This document shows positions 22,150 to 33,235 of a stretch of 64,000 nt of DNA, piece after piece. The number at the start of each line of letters is the position of its first letter. Within the stretch, counting starts at the first letter, position 1. The notes under the pieces are model-generated. The model made no database searches. It saw only the letters and a list, made by a program, of their open reading frames with translations, and was not told the origin of the DNA. Source of the stretch: Odobenus rosmarus divergens (taxonomy: Eukaryota; Chordata; Mammalia; Carnivora; Odobenidae). The stretch covers positions 2,199,019-2,263,018 of the forward strand of contig NW_004450479.1 of NCBI RefSeq assembly GCF_000321225.1. Direction: 5' to 3'. A program made the translations under genes and the position numbers.

Positions 22150-22310
22150 GGCTGAGCCTTTCCTAGATTCTTTGGGTTCAATAACAGGGATTGTTTTAAC
22201 TCTTCAGTCAGGGGATCTGTGTATCCTAAAGACAGTATGTAAAGTATTTATTAAGAAGAATATCTATTTTTAACCAGGGATGATTTCAGTTCTATTATTC
22301 ATGCAGCCTC
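22150..22310. other. AT-rich segment, possible regulatory element
   Basis: TTCAATAACAGGGATTGTTTTAACTC...GTAAAGTATTTATTAAGAAGAATATC lies in GC-rich intergenic DNA without repeat match. From 21230 to 22960 no gene was recognised. Confidence 0.25.
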
Positions 22311-22961
22311 AGAGGGCAGGCTTCCTGCTTACCGGTTTGCAGGGGCTGTGAGCCAGAGCAGGGGCGAACTTGAAATCAGAGGTGGGGACTGGGGGAGGCA
22401 GCGGGGGTTTCAGGCAGGGGTGGGGGGAGCCGCGGCTGATGTTGGCCGCCTGATTTCAGCCAAACTTCCACATTCAGGTAACTGTCTGCGTGAGTTGGCG
22501 ACAGTATTGGCCTCGTTTTAAACACAAAGATGCCTGTGCCCCTGGCCAATCTTTCTGAGGCTCCCTCCTACAGGGAGGTGACACTGAGCCATGTAGGAAG
22601 CAGTAAACATGGCCCCTTTCGGCTTGCAGAGCCCAGAAGAAACATCCCCGTTAGAGACAGGCGGCCTCTCCAGCAGCCCCATGCTGACAAGGTCTCGACA
22701 AACAAGCTTCAACCTGTCAGACCCAAACAAGAACACACTCGGCCACCCACTGGGCTGGTGAAGGCGCCAGAGCAGTGACCCACTGAGGAACAGTGTTCCC
22801 ACGCCCTGTGCTTCCCCGAGTCCCGGGGACAAAGCTGCTGAGCATCTGGTCCCCCTGGGGTAGGAAGGAGGCCACCCATGCAGGCTGAGCAGGGATGACA
22901 CACAGGAGTATGGGGGTCAGTGGATCCAGCTTGTGTCCCAAGTCCACTGGGACCAGCTCAG

Positions 22962-23060
22962 GGACCCAGGTTCAGTCCCTTAACCATCCTTAGCCTCAGT
23001 ATTCACATCCGTAAGTGGGGACCACCATAACATGTCCCTCCAGGGGAGGTGTTACTCACA
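22962..23060 (+). repeat. MIR SINE fragment
   Basis: GGTTCAGTCCCTTAACCATCCTTAGCCTCAGTATTCACATCCGTAAGTGGGGACC is the MIR middle and 3' part in sense. Confidence 0.65.
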
Positions 23061-23227
23061 GCAGATGCCCCTGCCAGGTGCTGGCCCAGCCCTCCTGCCG
23101 ACTGTAACCAAGAGTGTACACGTGGTACCTGGGGGCAGACGGTTCTCGTTGGGACGTCCAGTGCCTCCATTCGGTAGACAGGGAAGTGGTGAGAGAGGGA
23201 GGGAGGTGGACAGACCGATGGATAGTC

Positions 23228-23345
23228 TCCTTTGGTGCCAGGCCCTGTGCTAGACACAGGTCATTTCCTCTAGCCTCCCCACGCGCTGGGGAGGAAGTCC
23301 ATGCGCCGGGGATCGCTACCGACCTTTGCAGACAAGGAGTCAGTC
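23228..23345 (-). repeat. MIR-like fragment
   Basis: TTTGGTGCCAGGCCCTGTGCTAGACACAGG...TTTGCAGACAAGGAGTCAGTCC resembles antisense MIR. Diverged. Confidence 0.4.
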
Positions 23346-23349
23346 CCTG

Positions 23350-26300
23350 AAACCCTTCTGCTCCTCTTCACACACATCACAGACGGCATCGGGGGGGAGG
23401 TCCTTCGCAGGGGGGTCATCGTCCGGGGTGCGGAGCCGGGGCAGCCCTTCTTGTTCAAGGGGCAGGGGGTCAGGAAGCTGCCCACATAGACTGCTTTGAG
23501 AAGTCTCCAGGCTCCGGTCCCAGCCTGACCATGTCGGGCAGAATCAGGGTGGAGGGTGACATTGGGAAGCAAGAAGGCTCAATGCCTGGGGTTCAAAGAA
23601 CATCAGGGGTGGACACTCAGGGCAGAGGGAGGCGGGGAGAGGACAACAGGTCAGTGCCAGAGGCCCCACGTAAAACCCAATTACAACGCACACTGTCGGG
23701 GGAGCGCCAGGGCCGTGGGCAAGGTCGCCAGGTCAGCGCGGCTCCGACCTGGGCTCGCCCTGTCCGGCATCCCACTCCGACCCACAGGCCCTGGGAGGCC
23801 GCTGCCTTCCGGAGCCGCTCCTCTGTGAAGAGCAGGTGGCCCCGTCCTGCAGGGGTGAGGTGGCAGAGACTCTCACCTGTTCTGGGGACCTACTTGGCTG
23901 TCCACCCTCTGCCCTCCGCCCCTGCGTCCTGCTCCTCCCTCCTTTCCCCCTGCATCTTGAGCTCACCATCCTTGGATCCTGCAGCGGGAGTGAGCCCACA
24001 GATGCAGGGACATCACCCACCGCAGCCCGGCCAGCTCCCACCCCCGGCACCAGCCCCCAGCGCCCCCTGACAGCGGCAGCGTCCTGGAACAGCCCCCCAG
24101 ACAACTGTACAGGGAGTCCTCCCGCTTGGCTCCTCTTCCTGGGTCCTGGTGGTTTCCTCCTTTCCTCTGGAGCCCACCTTCTGCTCCCTTTTAGCTTTGT
24201 GGGGAGCGGCTTCCAGCCCCGCCGCCCACCTGCCCCTCCCCCCTCCAGCTCAGAGGCTCCCCTAAACACCCAAGGGCCACCACTCTGTCTTTGGGCCACA
24301 CGGCCACATTTGGTTAATATCTGTACAGTCTGAATGGTTTCTCACGGGCACGTATATTTTGGTTTAAAAAAAAAAAGTGTTACTAAGTATAAAAGTAAAA
24401 AAAAAAAAAAAGTGCTGTCTCAAATTTTAAAGGAAAGAAGACAGAGGCCCAGGGTTGGTGGGTGGTAGCAGCCCTCAGCTGTCAGAGATGAAAATTGAGA
24501 AGTAAGCAGCCTGGGGACCCTCTGAGCCTTCTCAGGCTCAAGCCTGCTGGGTCTAATCAATCCAGCTTGATTCCAGGCCCCTGAGGAACCCCCCCCCCGA
24601 AATGAGGCCAGCACCCCCTCCTGCCACTAGGGAGCAGCAGGGCCCCTCCAGGGACCTTTGCCACCCGCAGGTGTTCACTCCCACCTTTGACCTAAGAAGA
24701 GGTCACCCCCGCCCCAGGACTGCCTGGGTGGACCTGGTGCCTCCTCTGCGGGAGCCGGGGCAACCCCACAGCCAGCCAGGCTCTCCTCTCCGGAGACAGC
24801 CTGCGTGGGACGATCCAGGGCAGGACTCAGCTGGGGGCTGCAAACATGACCCTCGGCCCAGCCCCCCGGGAGCGGAGACCATCACTCTCTCGATTTTACG
24901 CACAGAAGACCAAGGCTTAGGGAGCCAGTGGGACCTGCCGGAGGGCCCGCACATTGAACCACGTGGACCAGGACTTGCACCGGGGTTGACCTGGCTCCAA
25001 AGCCCGTGCCCACCACCGCCACGGCTCCCTGCCTCCCCCACCCCTCAGCTCTGGGTTCTAATCTGCATGTCCCCATGCGCCCTCAACATGTGGCTGCCGG
25101 GAGGAGGGTGGGCCTGCTTCGCCATGGTCACTGTGCTCCAGCCTGGGAGGACAGCCTGACCCACACCCCTCCCGTGCCACCCCGGCTGGGGGCACAGAGC
25201 CGACGCCCACCCCCCACTCTGCTGGCGGCTCAGCAAATAAGAGGGACCTGACCCAGAAACAGCGAGTGGGGAGGTCGGTCTCTCCTCTTGCCACTCTCTC
25301 AGGCAGGGGCTTGCTCGCAGCGGGCCAGGGAGCTCCAGGGCAGACTCACCAGGCGAAACTTCCTAATGGCCAAGTTATTACCTTTATTTATGTCCCTCTG
25401 TGGAGAGGCTTAAGGCTTCCCAGCAGCAAAACACTTTAAAAACAATAAAGAGGAGTCAGGATCCTAACCACAGGAATCCTGGAGGCCGCAGACAGCGAGC
25501 CCCTGCGGCTGGCACTCTGATCTGTGGACACGGCCGTGCCTCGGGAATGGTGGGCAGACGGGGTGAGCTCCGCCCGAGTCGGGGGGCAGAGGGGGGCAGG
25601 TGGGGCCGAGTGGACTGTGAGATGGGCTTGATGCGCAGACAGAGCTGTTGCGGTGACTTCAGACTCTGTGATGCCAGGTGCCTTATCCACTTCCTCCCCT
25701 GTCACCTTCCCACCACCCTGTGGGCACCTTCTCCCCCATGGTTCGGGCACGCCCCCTGGCTTGCAGACAGATCAACTTGTACCAGGATGCACAGCTGGGA
25801 ACGGGTGCAGGCTCGCGGGTCTATGGCCTCAAGAGGTGGAGTCGTTCCCGCAATGCGGTCCCAACACACATGCAGGGGCACACGTTCACGTGCAGACACA
25901 CCACCAGCCGTCTCTGCCCTCGCACACACAACCACACCAGCACAACGCCTCCTTCTCCAATGGCCCTTGTTTGCTTCTGCAACCCAGCACCCCCTCCTCC
26001 CGGCTGCCCGGCCCCCACCCCAGTGAAACAGCAGCCGGTTCCCCCCACCAGACCAGGCCGTCCCGGGCAGAGGGCAAGCTACGGGGGCCAAGTCAAGCAG
26101 CAGAGGAAGTCACTGGTGTTGGTGACATCCAAGAAGAAAGAGAAGTCAGAGAGCCAGGTGTGGGCAGGGCCGGGAAGCCAGGTAGGCCCCCAGCCGACAG
26201 AGGCCGCAGTGACACACAGCCCCGAGACATCAGTGGCTCGGATGACAGCATTCCTTTCTGTGACCCTCGGGAGGCCCCCTTCTGCCCTGGCCACTCAGGG

Positions 26301-27220
26301 ACCCTGTTGCTGGGCCAGGGGGAGGAGAGAGAGAATGACCCAGAGGGCCTGCCGGGCCCTGGCCTGAGGCGACACTCTTCCCTCCAACCCAATTCATTGG
26401 CCACAGGAGGCCCCCAACCGCAGGGGACAGAGTGTGAGGCTACTTGAAGTGGGTCAAACTTGGAAACGTGTGACCAATAGCTGATAATACTGGGGCCACC
26501 CATCCTCATCTGGGTTCCCTGCGAAAGCGGGGAGTGCTTTGATTACTACAGGGAAATTGCAAAGCCCTTCAGCAGCTCCCCTGGGCTCTTGAGGCTGACT
26601 TTGCTCTAGGGCAAGACTAGTCCTGCGATGGGCATGGCCTGCATCCCCACCAAGGCGAGGCAGCTCTGCTCACCCCTGGGGACAGAGGGCCCTTCAGAAG
26701 AAGTCCCCCTGCTGGGCCTCCTCATCCGAGCCACGAATAACAATCCAGGCCTCCCATGCCAGGGATGGGGACTCCCGAGGTCCGGCAGAAGCTGAGGTGG
26801 CCTCCGAAGACAGATGGCACCCACCTGGCACCTCGGGTGACCCAGAGCCTGCAAGCCTCAGGCTCCCTACGGCTGCCTGGTTGCTTTGTTGAATCTGCTC
26901 CTCGTCTGTCTCTCTGCTTGGGAGACCTTGGCTGGCTCATTCGCAACTGTGTCCCCAGCCCCGAGGACATGGTCACACTCTGTCAAGGCTGTTGGTGACT
27001 GGCCATTTGGGCCCAGAGCCCCCTCCCTGTGATGTAAGCAATGACACTTGTGCGGTGCACCCATCACAGTTCATCTCTCCCAGAGGGCCTTCCAGAGCGC
27101 CACAGAGTGAGGGCAGAGGGGCGGGGGCAGGGAGGCGGGGCCCCCAGGGCAGACTTCAGAACCCCTCTGTGTAGCCTCACTTTCTGCGATCGTAAACACA
27201 CTAACAAAAGCAGGAGGGAA
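23350..27220. other. GC-rich intergenic sequence, no gene recognised
   Basis: Frames of up to 264 codons (25653-26447 +, 25678-26367 +, 23733-24299 −, 24602-25159 +) overlap on both strands in proline/serine/arginine-rich translations and have no domain, signal peptide or coherent splice sites. A-rich runs lie at 24366-24376 and 24398-24412. A weak antisense MIR-like patch is at 24880-24990 (TTTTACGCACAGAAGACCAAGGC). Confidence 0.5.
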
Positions 27221-27224
27221 GCCG

Positions 27225-27775
27225 TCCCCCAGCAACTCCGCTCCTGAGTGCATACCCCCAAGGAGTGAGGGCAGGATCCCGAAGAGATATGGGTACACCC
27301 GCGTTCGCAGCAGCTTTTACTCACAGTGGCCAGAGGGTGGGAGCAGCCCCGGTGCCCATCTCCAGGTGAGTGGGTAAACACAAGGGGTCTCTCCGCACAA
27401 CGGAGCAGTAGTCCGCCTTGAAAAGGTACAGATCCTGACACCCGCTACAGCACGGACGGACCTGGAGGACATGACACTCAGTGAAGTAAACCAGACACAA
27501 AAATGTCGGATTCCAACCATCCGAGGCCCCAAGAGGAGTCACACGCACAGAGGCGGACGGGAGACCGGGGGGCACCGGGGGCTGGAAGAGGGGAAGGAGA
27601 GTTCGTGGTAAATGGGACAGAAGTTCAATTTGGGAAGATGAAGAAGCCTGGGGGTGGCTGGTGGTAATGATCGTACAGCAGTGTGAATGTGTCAGCGCCA
27701 CCAAACGGTATACTTGATGGTTAAGGTAAATTTTATGTATAATTTACTACAAATTTAAAAAAATTAATTAAATTT
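27225..27775 (+). mobile_element. L1 3'-end fragment
   Basis: Contains AACTCCGCTCCTGAGTGCATACCCCCAAG, GACGGACCTGGAGGACATGACACTCAGTGAAG, and GTAATGATCGTACAGCAGTGTGAATGTG...GGTAAATTTTATG, in the order of an old L1 3' end. CpG-rich for an L1, no ORF left. Confidence 0.8.
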
Positions 27776-27961
27776 AAAGAGGGGTGGTGGGGTGCAAATG
27801 TCCAGCCCACGGTGTCACTCCGAGGTCCTCTTTCCTTCCTCCTCCCTGGCTTGGCACTGAAGAGCCCCCAGCCCTGGGGCCACCCCTGGTTCATCCCTTC
27901 TTCCTTGCCTCCTACCACTGCTAACACCTGAACATCTTGAGGGAGGGAAAGATGGCCACGT

Positions 27962-28145
27962 GATCATAATCGGCATTTACTGAGTGCTTCCACAGGCCAG
28001 CGCCCTTCTAAGAGGTTTACAGGACTTACCTAATTTCACCCTGGGCGTAGCCCAGAGAGGTGAGGTCACCCATCGGAGGTCACACAGAGTCTACATGGAG
28101 GAGCCAGTTCCAGCCCAGGCATGATGCTGAAGCTACCCGCTCACG
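27962..28145 (-). repeat. MIR SINE
   Basis: TCGGCATTTACTGAGTGCTTCC, CTAAGAGGTTTACAGGAC, CCCAGAGAGGTGAGGTCACCC and GAGTCTACATGGAGGAGCCAGTTCCAGCCCAGGC follow MIR in antisense order. Confidence 0.8.
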
Positions 28146-29465
28146 GCCTCATGTTTATGCTGCCCAGGGGTGTCCGGCAGGTGCTCCAAGCCAGCGCTCA
28201 GGGAGCACCTGGGACCCGGCGAGACACTGGCAGTGCCCACAAGCCTGAGGGGCACTGCCCAGCCAGGCTGTCTCCGTGCCAAGTCCATGCTTTCTGAAAT
28301 GCACCTCTGGCCTGCCAGGAAACACCTGCCTGTCCTGTTTCTATCCTAGGTGGTGATGCACAGCCACACTTTTCTGTCTGGATGGACCCCGTGTCCCCAG
28401 CACGCCCTCCTTCCCCGAATGGCTCCAGCGGCCCAGCGGTGGGAGTCTGTGGATATCATCATTCGGCCACAGGAGCGCATTCTCTGAAAACCACCACCTA
28501 CTTCCCCAGGAATGGAAGAGCGCAAAGGCTCCCCAAAACAACCCCCGGGTCAGGAGACTCTGGTCCTGGCTGGCTCTGCCCCTCTTCCTTGAGAGCCCCT
28601 GTGGACCTCATACCTTTACAGCCCATCTCTCACCCCTGTGGCACCCCCAGCTCGCCTGGGGAAACGGGCCCCTCCAGGGGTATTTGGGGCTAGTCACTCT
28701 GCAGGCTGGGCAATGGGCAGCCTCCCGCCCTGCCCGGGACACTGCGGACTCGTTGTGTGTCCACCAGGAGCGGGCAAGGGCATGTGTGCCGATGTGAGCG
28801 GTGCCCACGTCCCGTCCTGGACGTGTGTCCTGTGACCTGTGTTCACGCGGGAGGTGAGAGTCCCTGCGCCGGGAGGGGAGAGCGGTGGCACAAACACGGA
28901 GGAAAACGCACCTGACAGTGGGCGAGCTGTAAATGCTAAGGCAGCAAATCAATTTTACAAAGTACTTTGTCCTCTCTCCAGCTGGCCCCAGGAGGCTTAA
29001 CTTAATCACTCTGGAGCAATGTCAGAAGATAGCCCAGGATGCACAAACCCCAGCCTTGCGTTGCGGGCCACCAGGGCCACCAGGGCCTGCAGGGGACCGA
29101 AGAGCGGCGACAGAGCCAGCCGCGGGCAGCCGCGGGAAGTCACCCAAGTGTCCCCGCCGCCCCTTCTGTGTCGCCCCTGCCCCACCAGAACCTCAGCTCC
29201 CCCCCAGCCCCCTCCTCCAGATGCCCTGAAGGAGGCACAAAATGGCCCTCCTCCCCCAACCCCCACTGGAAGGAAGTCTCTGGGAGGGGTCTGTAAACTG
29301 CAGTGATGGAGGGAGTCCAGGTGGAGAAATAAGACTAAGGGTGGGCTTTCAGGCACCAGCAATTCCCAGCAGGGGTCTCGTGGCCCAAGGGCTGCCTGCC
29401 CCACGGCCACATGGGGGTGATGGTGGCACAGGCTGCTCTCGGGAATCACCCCCTTGGACTCTATG
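28146..29465. other. Intergenic sequence, no gene recognised
   Basis: Only short, overlapping frames (up to 170 codons, minus strand 29006-29518). No clear repeat. Confidence 0.5.
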
Positions 29466-29467
29466 GG

Positions 29468-29575
29468 GTGATGAGATAACCTGAGCTCAGAGAGGGCCAT
29501 TAACCTGCAGGAGGCCACACAGCCAGGAGCGCAGAGTCAGCCGGCAGCTCTGACCTCGACTGCTGGCTGAGGCCC
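29468..29575 (-). repeat. MIR SINE fragment
   Basis: GATGAGATAACCTGAGCTCAGAGAGGGCC, then TAACCTGCAGGAGGCCACACAGCCAGGAG, is antisense MIR. Confidence 0.6.
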
Positions 29576-29929
29576 TTCCAGAGAGGTACAGGGGATGGGG
29601 TCTCCGGTGAAAGCCTTCCCCACACCACCCTGGCCCTGCTCCAAGGCCTGGCCAGGAGCTGCCCTCTCCCCGTGGCCGCGGCCGAGGAAAAGGGAACCAT
29701 AGTGCAAGCTCTGGAGAAGGATTTTCTATGAATGGTCTGTTTCCCTCCCTCCAGCCTCAGGAGTGGAGGCCGGAGCGGGCGGCAGGCAGCCAATAGGAGA
29801 GGGACCTGCTGTTCCTGCTCTGGGAAGGCCCCCTCCCACCTGAGACGTGGGGTGGGTTCCCCCTCCCCCCACCTCCTCAGCCCCCCACCTGGAGCTGTCC
29901 CACCCTTCGCAGCCTCTGCCATCCTTTAA

Positions 29930-30190
29930 AAGGGAACACTGCAGGTTCAAACCACAAATTAAATTTTTAATGAAACCGCATAACAGTAGGGCCTGATGCA
30001 CTGCAGTATTGATGAGATCACAGTGTCCAGCCAGAGGGAGTCGCCCCGGAAAGCTTTTTAGGATGTTATGCAATATGGAACCAAATTAATTATTTGCAAC
30101 AAAGGAATCCGTGTCTCTGTCATGCTGCTGGGGCCCAGGGAGTGTAAAACGGGCGCTTTTCATTATTGTCAGCTATAAATGGCAGTCACG
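29930..30190. promoter_or_regulatory. AT-rich candidate enhancer, about 10 kb upstream of NPTX1
   Basis: A sharp AT-rich block inside GC-rich DNA, with no repeat match. It contains AAATTAAATTTTTAATGA, a TAATTA core (30087-30092) next to ATTTGCAA, and a SOX-type AACAAAG (30098-30104). Clustered homeodomain, POU-like and SOX sites are typical of deeply conserved neural enhancers. Function is inferred. Confidence 0.4.
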
Positions 30191-30924
30191 GGAAGGAAGC
30201 GGTGAGTTCACAGACCCAAATACTAGAGTGTGAGCGGAGATCACACGGCAGAGTAGGGAGAGGGAGTGTGTGTGGGGGGGGGGAGAGGGAGGGAGGGAGG
30301 GAGAGGATGGAGGGGCCCCTGCCAGGGAGCACTTGGACCTCCCAGCCAGATACTGCAGCAAAATGCAGCAAATGTCTCGGAAGGAAGCAGGCTCGGAGCT
30401 CCCCTACCTCTCCGAGGCATCCCCTCACTTAAAGGGGCAGGGAGCAGAGTTGGGCACCTGCAGCTGGGGGTCCAAGATGATGCTCCCCAGCTGGGGATGA
30501 CAGCTGCCCACCGGGAGGGCCTGTCCACGGGTGCAGGGTGTGAGGTGGCCTGAGTCTGGCCATCAGAAGGTGGCCAGGTCTCTGTCCTGCTGAGTTACTC
30601 TCCCAGCCGCTCCTGGCTCGGGCTCAGACGTGGGTCCTCCTTCTGCAGGAAATCCCACAGCTTGCCCAGGGCCCGGAGGGCATGTCTCAGGACGATGGAG
30701 CCCAGCCCCTCGAAGCTGGTAGAGATGGGCCTGCACAAGGCTCCCTGGCAGTCACCCCGGATGCCCGGTCACCCACGGTTGGAGCAAACCTCTGTGGGGG
30801 TGAGGAATGGCCCGACCCCCAGAAAAGGGGCTTCCCTCCTTGATATCCCTGCCCCCTCCATGCCAGTCCTACCTCCGGGCCCACCACTGGTTCAAGTTTC
30901 ACCTCCTGACATACTTTCTTGGGA

Positions 30925-31030
30925 GGCAGGAAAATCCCTCTTTCACAGATGAAGAAACAGAGACTCCTGAGGTTGAGTGAGTGTCCAAGGTTTTCAGACG
31001 AGAGAGGATGCAGGGGCTCTGGTGCAGCCC
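30925..31030 (-). repeat. MIR SINE fragment
   Basis: CTCTTTCACAGATGAAGAAACAGAGACTCCTGAGG followed by GTGAGTGTCCAAGG is antisense MIR. Between 30190 and 30925 a G-rich run (30272-30310) is the only other notable sequence. Confidence 0.7.
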
Positions 31031-31494
31031 GCAGCTGGCCGGCCACCAAGGAGCGCATCCACAACAACTGGGCTGCTTCCTACGGGCCACAACCAGGCAG
31101 CTCTGCATGCTCTCCTCCACTTCTGTTCAGTGGGAGGCAGTTACAGGACAGCTGGCTGGGACTGGGCAAACGCCACAAAACATGAGAGCTGGGAGTGTCC
31201 CCAGACTGACCTAAGGACAAGGACACAGAGGAAAAGTGGCCAGCAGGCCTGTGTCCGAGGCCTGTGGATGGGATCCAGGGCTGCTGGCTTCGTGAGGAAT
31301 CACCCTGAGCAGCCGCGGACACCAGGAGCTAAATATGGTCGTAATTCACACAGAATGGACGCCGATTCTCCATATGGCATAATTTTGGGGTGTTCTGCCC
31401 ACCTCCATTCTTGTTCCTAGCCATCGTTCCAGCCAGGACAATAGCCTAACTGATATCCCTGCCTCTGCTGGTACCAGAGTGGATCCATTCTCCA

Positions 31495-31830
31495 CTGAAC
31501 GGCCAGCAGAATCTTTCTAAAATAGTCACCTGCTCCAAACCCTTACGTAGCTCCCCATGATGCTAGTGTAGTCTAAATGTTTAGTGTGGCCTACAAAGAA
31601 GGCCCTATGGGCCTCCACATCTGCCCCCTGCTCATCCCACTCTCTGCTATAGCTAGTCCCAAACACCTTGCTGCCTCAGGGCCTTTGCACATGCCGCCTT
31701 TGCTCACTTAGAATACCTCTCTACCCAGACAATTCCCACTCCTGTTTCAGAGTTCAGCTGAAACATCACTTCTTTGAGAAGGCCCTCCATGGTCCCCAGC
31801 CTGGGTCAGGGTCCTGCTGTGTGCTCCCCA
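31495..31830 (+). repeat. L2 LINE 3' fragment
   Basis: GAATCTTTCTAAAATAGTCACC, GGGCCTCCACATCTGCCCCCTGC, CTGCCTCAGGGCCTTTGCACATGCCGCC and TTCAGCTGAAACATCACTTCTTTGAGAAGGCCCTCC are in L2 order. Confidence 0.85.
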
Positions 31831-32800
31831 GATGTCCCTCAGTTAGCTGGGTTCCCCCAAAAGCAGAGCTTGAGGCTGGTAGGTGGTTTATCTGTGAAGT
31901 AGTCCAGGAAGGAAAAGGAATGCAGGGCTGAGGGATGGAGCCGGCCACTGCTTTGGGCAACTGGTGCTCAGTCCCATGGGACCCCCCGGGGAAGCTTATG
32001 AACCACTCCAGGACCATCCATCTGTGGGTAGAGAAAGGCTCTTGTCCATCGATTCTTGATGCCATGGGTCAAGGGTGGCCTCACAAGCATCGACAACCCC
32101 CCATGTCTGGGGTGTGCAGGTGAGCGTGCAGAGCAGATTGCTGCTGGTGTAGTCACAGAAACCCCAGGGCTTAAAGGAAGAGACAGGCCACCTGCTGCAC
32201 CCGTGGGGACCTGGCCCAGACCCAGTGCTGAGCAGTGACTGCAGTAAGAGGGCACGGACCCACTCCTCGCCACAGCTTCCGGAACTGTGAGGATCTCTTC
32301 TGTCGATTCCGCAGGGTCGAGATGGGGCAGGTTCTCTTCCCGGTGCTGCCCCCTGTGCCCACCACCATCCCTGCCCGGGGGTAGCACCGAATAAATGGAG
32401 ATGGAGCAAGGGGCGACCAGGTTGGGACGGGGAACATCAGTCACACCTCACACAGCCTGCAGGGTCCTTCCTGGGAGGTCAACCGGAGTGGCCAGCCCCT
32501 CAGGCTTCGCAGAGCCATGGGGAGGATCACAGCTAAGGCTGAGCTGTGACTATGGGGGGACCCCGGCCGAGTGCCCGTCAACTGATTGGGCTGGTCCGGA
32601 GCTGGGGTGGGATGACAGGTGGAGGGCCGGCTCTGATCAGCTTCCTGTTCTCCTGCTGCAGCCCTGCCTCCCCAAGAACACTGGGCTGTCCCTGTGCTGA
32701 GCAGGAAATGGAACAGGAAATTAAAATCTTCCCAGAAAGAGGGCCTTTGACCCCAAGACATCCCTGTAGGAGGACTTTATTCCTTTATTCCTTTGTTTTC
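31831..32800. other. Intergenic sequence, no gene recognised
   Basis: CCCCAAAAGCAGAGCTTGAGGCTGG...GGTGGTTTATCTGTGAAG (about 31850-31910) may be the edge of an old LTR, but I cannot assign it. The 158-codon minus frame at 31968-32444 has no recognisable domain. Confidence 0.4.
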
Positions 32801-32806
32801 TTCTCG

Positions 32807-32843
32807 GGCACGCACGCACGTGCGCGCACGCACACACACACAC
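32807..32843. repeat. GC/CA alternating microsatellite
   Basis: GGCACGCACGCACGTGCGCGCACGCACACACACACACGG, alternating purine-pyrimidine with a central palindrome (GCACGTGC). Confidence 0.85.
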
Positions 32844-33094
32844 GGTGTTTGAGGAAGGCTCCTCTCCCAGGAGCCCCCCTGTGTCCCCACGACATCCCCA
32901 GGAGGGTAGGAGGGACCACACGCCCCACAGGATCTGACAGCTTCAGACACTGACTCAGCATCGCACAAGAAAGAGGTGGGATGTGCAGCCCCAATCAAGA
33001 GACAGCTCCCTGCTTCCTGCATGTCACTTGGGCTCCCCTCCAGGCTCGGAGACCCTTCCTGGACTGGCTCAGTCCTGCCAGGAACTCAGCAACG

Positions 33095-33235
33095 TCACCA
33101 TAATAATAACATCCGCCACCATTGATGTGTGCTGGCTGTGCACCAGGCCTCGGCGAGGATCCCCCCCACCTCCTCCCGTGCCATCTGATGACAACCTTAT
33201 GTCTCACTCCAGGTCCTACAGCTGGTAAACCGTGG
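33095..33235 (-). repeat. MIR-like fragment
   Basis: ACCATAATAATAACATCCGCCACC...TGTGTGCTGGCTGTGCACCAGGCC...GATGACAACCTTATG resembles the antisense MIR tail. Diverged. Confidence 0.45.

Noticed and set aside
25653..26447. 264- and 229-codon overlapping plus-strand frames
   Set aside because: Mutually overlapping, proline/serine-rich, no domain or splice context.
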